Below are positions 42,008 through 44,068 of a stretch of DNA of 44,068 nucleotides, piece after piece (the first letter of the stretch is position 1; each line of letters starts with the position of its first letter). The notes under the pieces are model-generated. The model was given only the letters and a program-made list of their open reading frames with translations. It made no database searches and had not been told where the DNA came from. The position numbers and the translations under genes were made by a program. The DNA is taken from positions 1-44,068 of the forward strand of contig JAAXGO010000200.1 in NCBI GenBank assembly GCA_012267425.1, in the 5' to 3' direction. Origin of the DNA: Rhodothermales bacterium. Its GTDB lineage: Bacteria; Bacteroidota; Rhodothermia; Rhodothermales; Bin80.

Positions 42008-42919
42008 ATGACCGTACAAAAACTTGACTCTGTCGCGATCGGCTGGCCGATTACGCGTCTGGGCGTGTCCTTCTTTCCTGTATACGTGGCGGCCAACGAG
42101 CTGCCAGCCATTACGACCGGCAAAGAGTCGGGGCTTATTGTAAATGAGCTCGACCAGGCCTCTGTCCAGTCGTTGCGTGTCCGAAATCCGAGCGACAAGC
42201 CGGTGCTCGTTACCGAGGGCGAACACTTCCTCGGCGGCAAGCAAAACCGCGCTGTCAACGTGACGGTCCTCGTGCCCGCCGAGACCGAACTGGAGATTCC
42301 GGTCTCTTGTCTCGAGCGGGGTCGCTGGGGCCAGCGCCGTGCATGGACGCGCGACGAGGTATATGCAGGGCCCCGCATCCGCGCCAGGAAGTCCGAAGGC
42401 GTCACCGCGTCCATGCGAAGCCATGGCTCCCGTAGGGGCGATCAGTCGGCCGTCTGGAGCGAAGTTGATGAGATGCTGGAACGGGTGGCCGTGCATTCCA
42501 CCACCGCGGCTGCGGCGGATGCAAGGCAAGCAGCACATCGCCGCCGACCATCCCTTGCCAGGGCTGTAGAGAACCTCGTCGCCCGCGGACCACTCCCCGG
42601 GCAGTGCGGTATCGTGATCGTTCATGGCCGCTGGGTCACAGGGATGGACCTTTTCGGCGCTCCACATCTATTGGCTGCACATTGGGGTGCTCTGATCCGG
42701 TCACACTTTTTAGAATCACCCGCCGCTGAGGGGAATCCGTCAGCCAGCCAGGTTCTGAGATTTGTGCGGCGCTTTGCGTTGCACCTGGCGAAAGCAGAAC
42801 CGGGCGTGGGACTCGGTATGGAGCATCGAGTGTCGGATGACCGACTCGCCGGGCATTGCTTGACGCTGAATGGAGTAATCGTGCATGCGGCGTTTTTTAC
42901 GAGGGGTCCTGAACGGTAG
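42008..42919 (+). CDS. ARPP-1/DUF6569-like domain protein
   Basis: A 303-residue protein, ATG 42008, with a strong RBS (GGAGG, 7 bases upstream). The N-terminal half carries the ARPP-1-type pattern: a short beta strand with VTE-like and ELDQASVQSLRVRNPSDKPVLVTEGEHFLGGKQNRAVNVTVLVPAETELEIPVSCLERGRW. In relatives this reads 'RPVLLLDGEELVGAKQNR'. The C-terminal half contains GQCGIVIVHGRWVTGMDLFGAP. No catalytic role is known for this group. No signal peptide, so cytoplasmic. Context with repeats and a decayed transposon suggests a recently rearranged locus. Confidence 0.8.
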   Translation: MTVQKLDSVAIGWPITRLGVSFFPVYVAANELPAITTGKESGLIVNELDQASVQSLRVRNPSDKPVLVTEGEHFLGGKQNRAVNVTVLVPAETELEIPVSCLERGRWGQRRAWTRDEVYAGPRIRARKSEGVTASMRSHGSRRGDQSAVWSEVDEMLERVAVHSTTAAAADARQAAHRRRPSLARAVENLVARGPLPGQCGIVIVHGRWVTGMDLFGAPHLLAAHWGALIRSHFLESPAAEGNPSASQVLRFVRRFALHLAKAEPGVGLGMEHRVSDDRLAGHCLTLNGVIVHAAFFTRGPER

Positions 42920-43051
42920 CTACGCAAGGGACCTGGTATACTTCAGAAGATACTATGGCTTTGGGACTAGTTGACCATCTAAGCGATGTACCAGACAGAA
43001 CGATCCGAACCACACAAAAATCAGTCCTCCACCACCACAACCTCATCGACG

Positions 43052-43447
43052 ATGAACTACCCTTCTAACATACGTTTCCTCCCCTTCATCGCGGCCTTCT
43101 TCACGATGGCTATCACCACGCCTGTCGCAGCACAGGACGTATGCAAGCCCGCCCACGAAGCCGAAGCCCGTAACGTCATCGAAATCTTGAGCCGCGATGG
43201 CGTCCAGCGCGTGCGGTTCGAAGAAACCGCCGTCTTCGTCGCCCCCGATCTTTGGCGCTCAGCCGGCTACGAAGATAAGAGGCTTCTCACCGTCAGGCTG
43301 GCCGTCTACCATAACTGCATCTGGAAACCCACACACAGTCGCGTCCAAAAAAGGAAACTCGACTCCTGGCAGGTCACCATCAAAGACAACTGGACAGGCA
43401 AAAAGCTGGCATCTATCAACTGGCTGGGGAGCTTCAAGGTCCACTAG
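43052..43447 (+). CDS. Small exported protein of unknown function
   Basis: A 131-residue product from ATG 43052, which starts a signal peptide (IRFLPFIAAFFTMAITTPVAAQ); an upstream in-frame ATG (42986) would add a Ser/Thr-rich leader and is less likely. The mature part is about 105 residues with two Cys and a pattern of alternating hydrophobic strands (RLLTVRLAVYHN, DSWQVTIKDN, KLASINWLG). I do not recognise the family. It lies 86 bases before the transposase pseudogene. Confidence 0.65.
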   Translation: MNYPSNIRFLPFIAAFFTMAITTPVAAQDVCKPAHEAEARNVIEILSRDGVQRVRFEETAVFVAPDLWRSAGYEDKRLLTVRLAVYHNCIWKPTHSRVQKRKLDSWQVTIKDNWTGKKLASINWLGSFKVH

Positions 43448-43533
43448 GAATCTGCGCCGTAGAAACCGCACAGGGTTATCTTTCGAGGTAGCGAAGGCAT
43501 TTGGACAGTTCTGCGGTTAACCGAGGAGGGTTC

Positions 43534-44068
43534 ATGGGAACGACGTTTCGGCCCTACCATCCGGACCAGATTCTGCTTTTGCCTCCGGATCTTCGCAAGT
43601 AAGTGTCGGAAGATCACTTGGCACACCATGTAAGCGACCTGGTGGACACGGTAGATCTGGGCGCGTTCTACGCGCCGTACCGTGGAGACGGGCGGCACAA
43701 CTCGCCGTACGATCCATGGTTAAGGTGTTGATCTATGCATATGCGACGGGACCGTTCTCGTCGCGGAAGATGGCGAAGAGGCTGGAAGACGATGTCGCGC
43801 TCCGGATGCTGGCGGCAGGGAATTTTCCGAAGCACCGAACGCGCTGTGCGAGTTCAGGCGGCATCTTGGGGATTTCCGCGCGGTGTTTTCCGAGGTGGTG
43901 GTCCTCGCGCGGGCGATGGGTCTGGCTGGACTTGGCAGGGTGTCAGTGAATTTACGCGAAGGTTCGAGCGAACGCGAGTAAGCGGAAAGCGATGAGTTAC
44001 GGGCGGATGGTGGAAGAGGAGGCGCGGCTGCGGAAGGAGATCGAGGAGATCAGGGCGGAGATCGAGGC
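43534..44068 (+). pseudogene. Decayed IS1182-type transposase (5' part, runs off the window)
   Basis: Starts at ATG 43534 after a GGAGG, and reads FRPYHPDQILLLPPDLRK, the usual N-terminus of IS1182/DUF772 transposases. An in-frame TAA interrupts at codon 23 (43600-43602), where relatives have Trp. The frame then resumes as SEDHLAHHVSDLVD and YAPYRGDGRHNSPYDPW. It breaks near 43715, continues in a second frame as VKVLIYAYATG and RKMAKRLEDDVALRMLAAGNFPKHRT, and shifts again near 43850. After another break near 43955 it continues with RANASKRKAMSYGRM and a coiled-coil stretch to the end of the window. At least one stop and three frameshifts mean that it cannot make an active protein. The right end lies beyond the window. 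Confidence 0.85.

Noticed and set aside
41707-42027. Plus-strand open frame of 106 codons overlapping the ARPP-1-like start
   Set aside because: Low-complexity composition, covers repeat copy B, and runs out of frame into the ARPP-1-like gene, which has a strong ribosome-binding site.

Overview
The window is a GC-rich, densely packed bacterial chromosome segment carrying mostly housekeeping genes. The gene mix suggests the Bacteroidota/Rhodothermota side of the tree. It has two tandem S46 dipeptidyl-peptidases, a DUF5686-type outer-membrane protein with an N-terminal carboxypeptidase-regulatory-like domain, a CGC bacilliredoxin, WG repeats, a two-gene acyltransferase unit for aminolipids, and a TamB protein. 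TTG and GTG starts are common and Shine-Dalgarno sites are often weak. The placement is inferred from gene families, because no rRNA is present.

Layout. 1-9.1 kb: the 3' end of a polysaccharide flippase gene, then bacilliredoxin (-), an NlpC/P60-like lipoprotein, greA, threonine aldolase, a fumarylacetoacetase-fold hydrolase (-), rplU-rpmA, a PpiD-like chaperone, dapF (-) and phoH. 9.1-18.8 kb: a WG-repeat protein and panC (both -), fumC, HtrA protease followed by the UPF0237/UPF0210 pair, an NRDE protein plus quinone oxidoreductase (both -), and aroB. 18.8-25.6 kb: a 1509-residue TamB-like protein, then a minus-strand unit of sigma factor, anti-sigma factor and small exported helical protein. 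25.7-32.3 kb: an RluA-type pseudouridine synthase (-), a polyprenol/diacylglycerol kinase, an N-acyltransferase/O-acyltransferase operon (ornithine or glycine lipids), the DUF5686 protein (-) and a small heat-shock protein. 32.3-40.9 kb: two S46 peptidases (-), tRNA-Leu(UAG), a candidate structured RNA with its own promoter and terminator, msrB (-), a methyltransferase (-), an SDR epimerase (-) and a two-gene bPH2 (YdbS/YdbT-like) operon.

The last 3 kb looks different. About 1 kb has no convincing gene and carries two degenerate copies of a hairpin repeat. An ARPP-1-like gene and a small exported protein of unknown function follow, and then the decayed 5' part of an IS1182-type transposase that runs off the window.

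Many genes serve the cell envelope: TamB, PpiD, HtrA, the S46 peptidases, the NlpC/P60-like lipoprotein, the aminolipid acyltransferases, the lipid kinase, DapF, and the sigma/anti-sigma unit. The most interesting items are the roughly 160-nt RNA at 36.9-37.08 kb, which folds as a 6S-like rod; a membrane anti-sigma factor that appears to carry an RlpA-like double-psi barrel; an NlpC/P60-like lipoprotein that has lost its catalytic cysteine; and an 11-nt poly-G hairpin directly upstream of a methyltransferase start codon.
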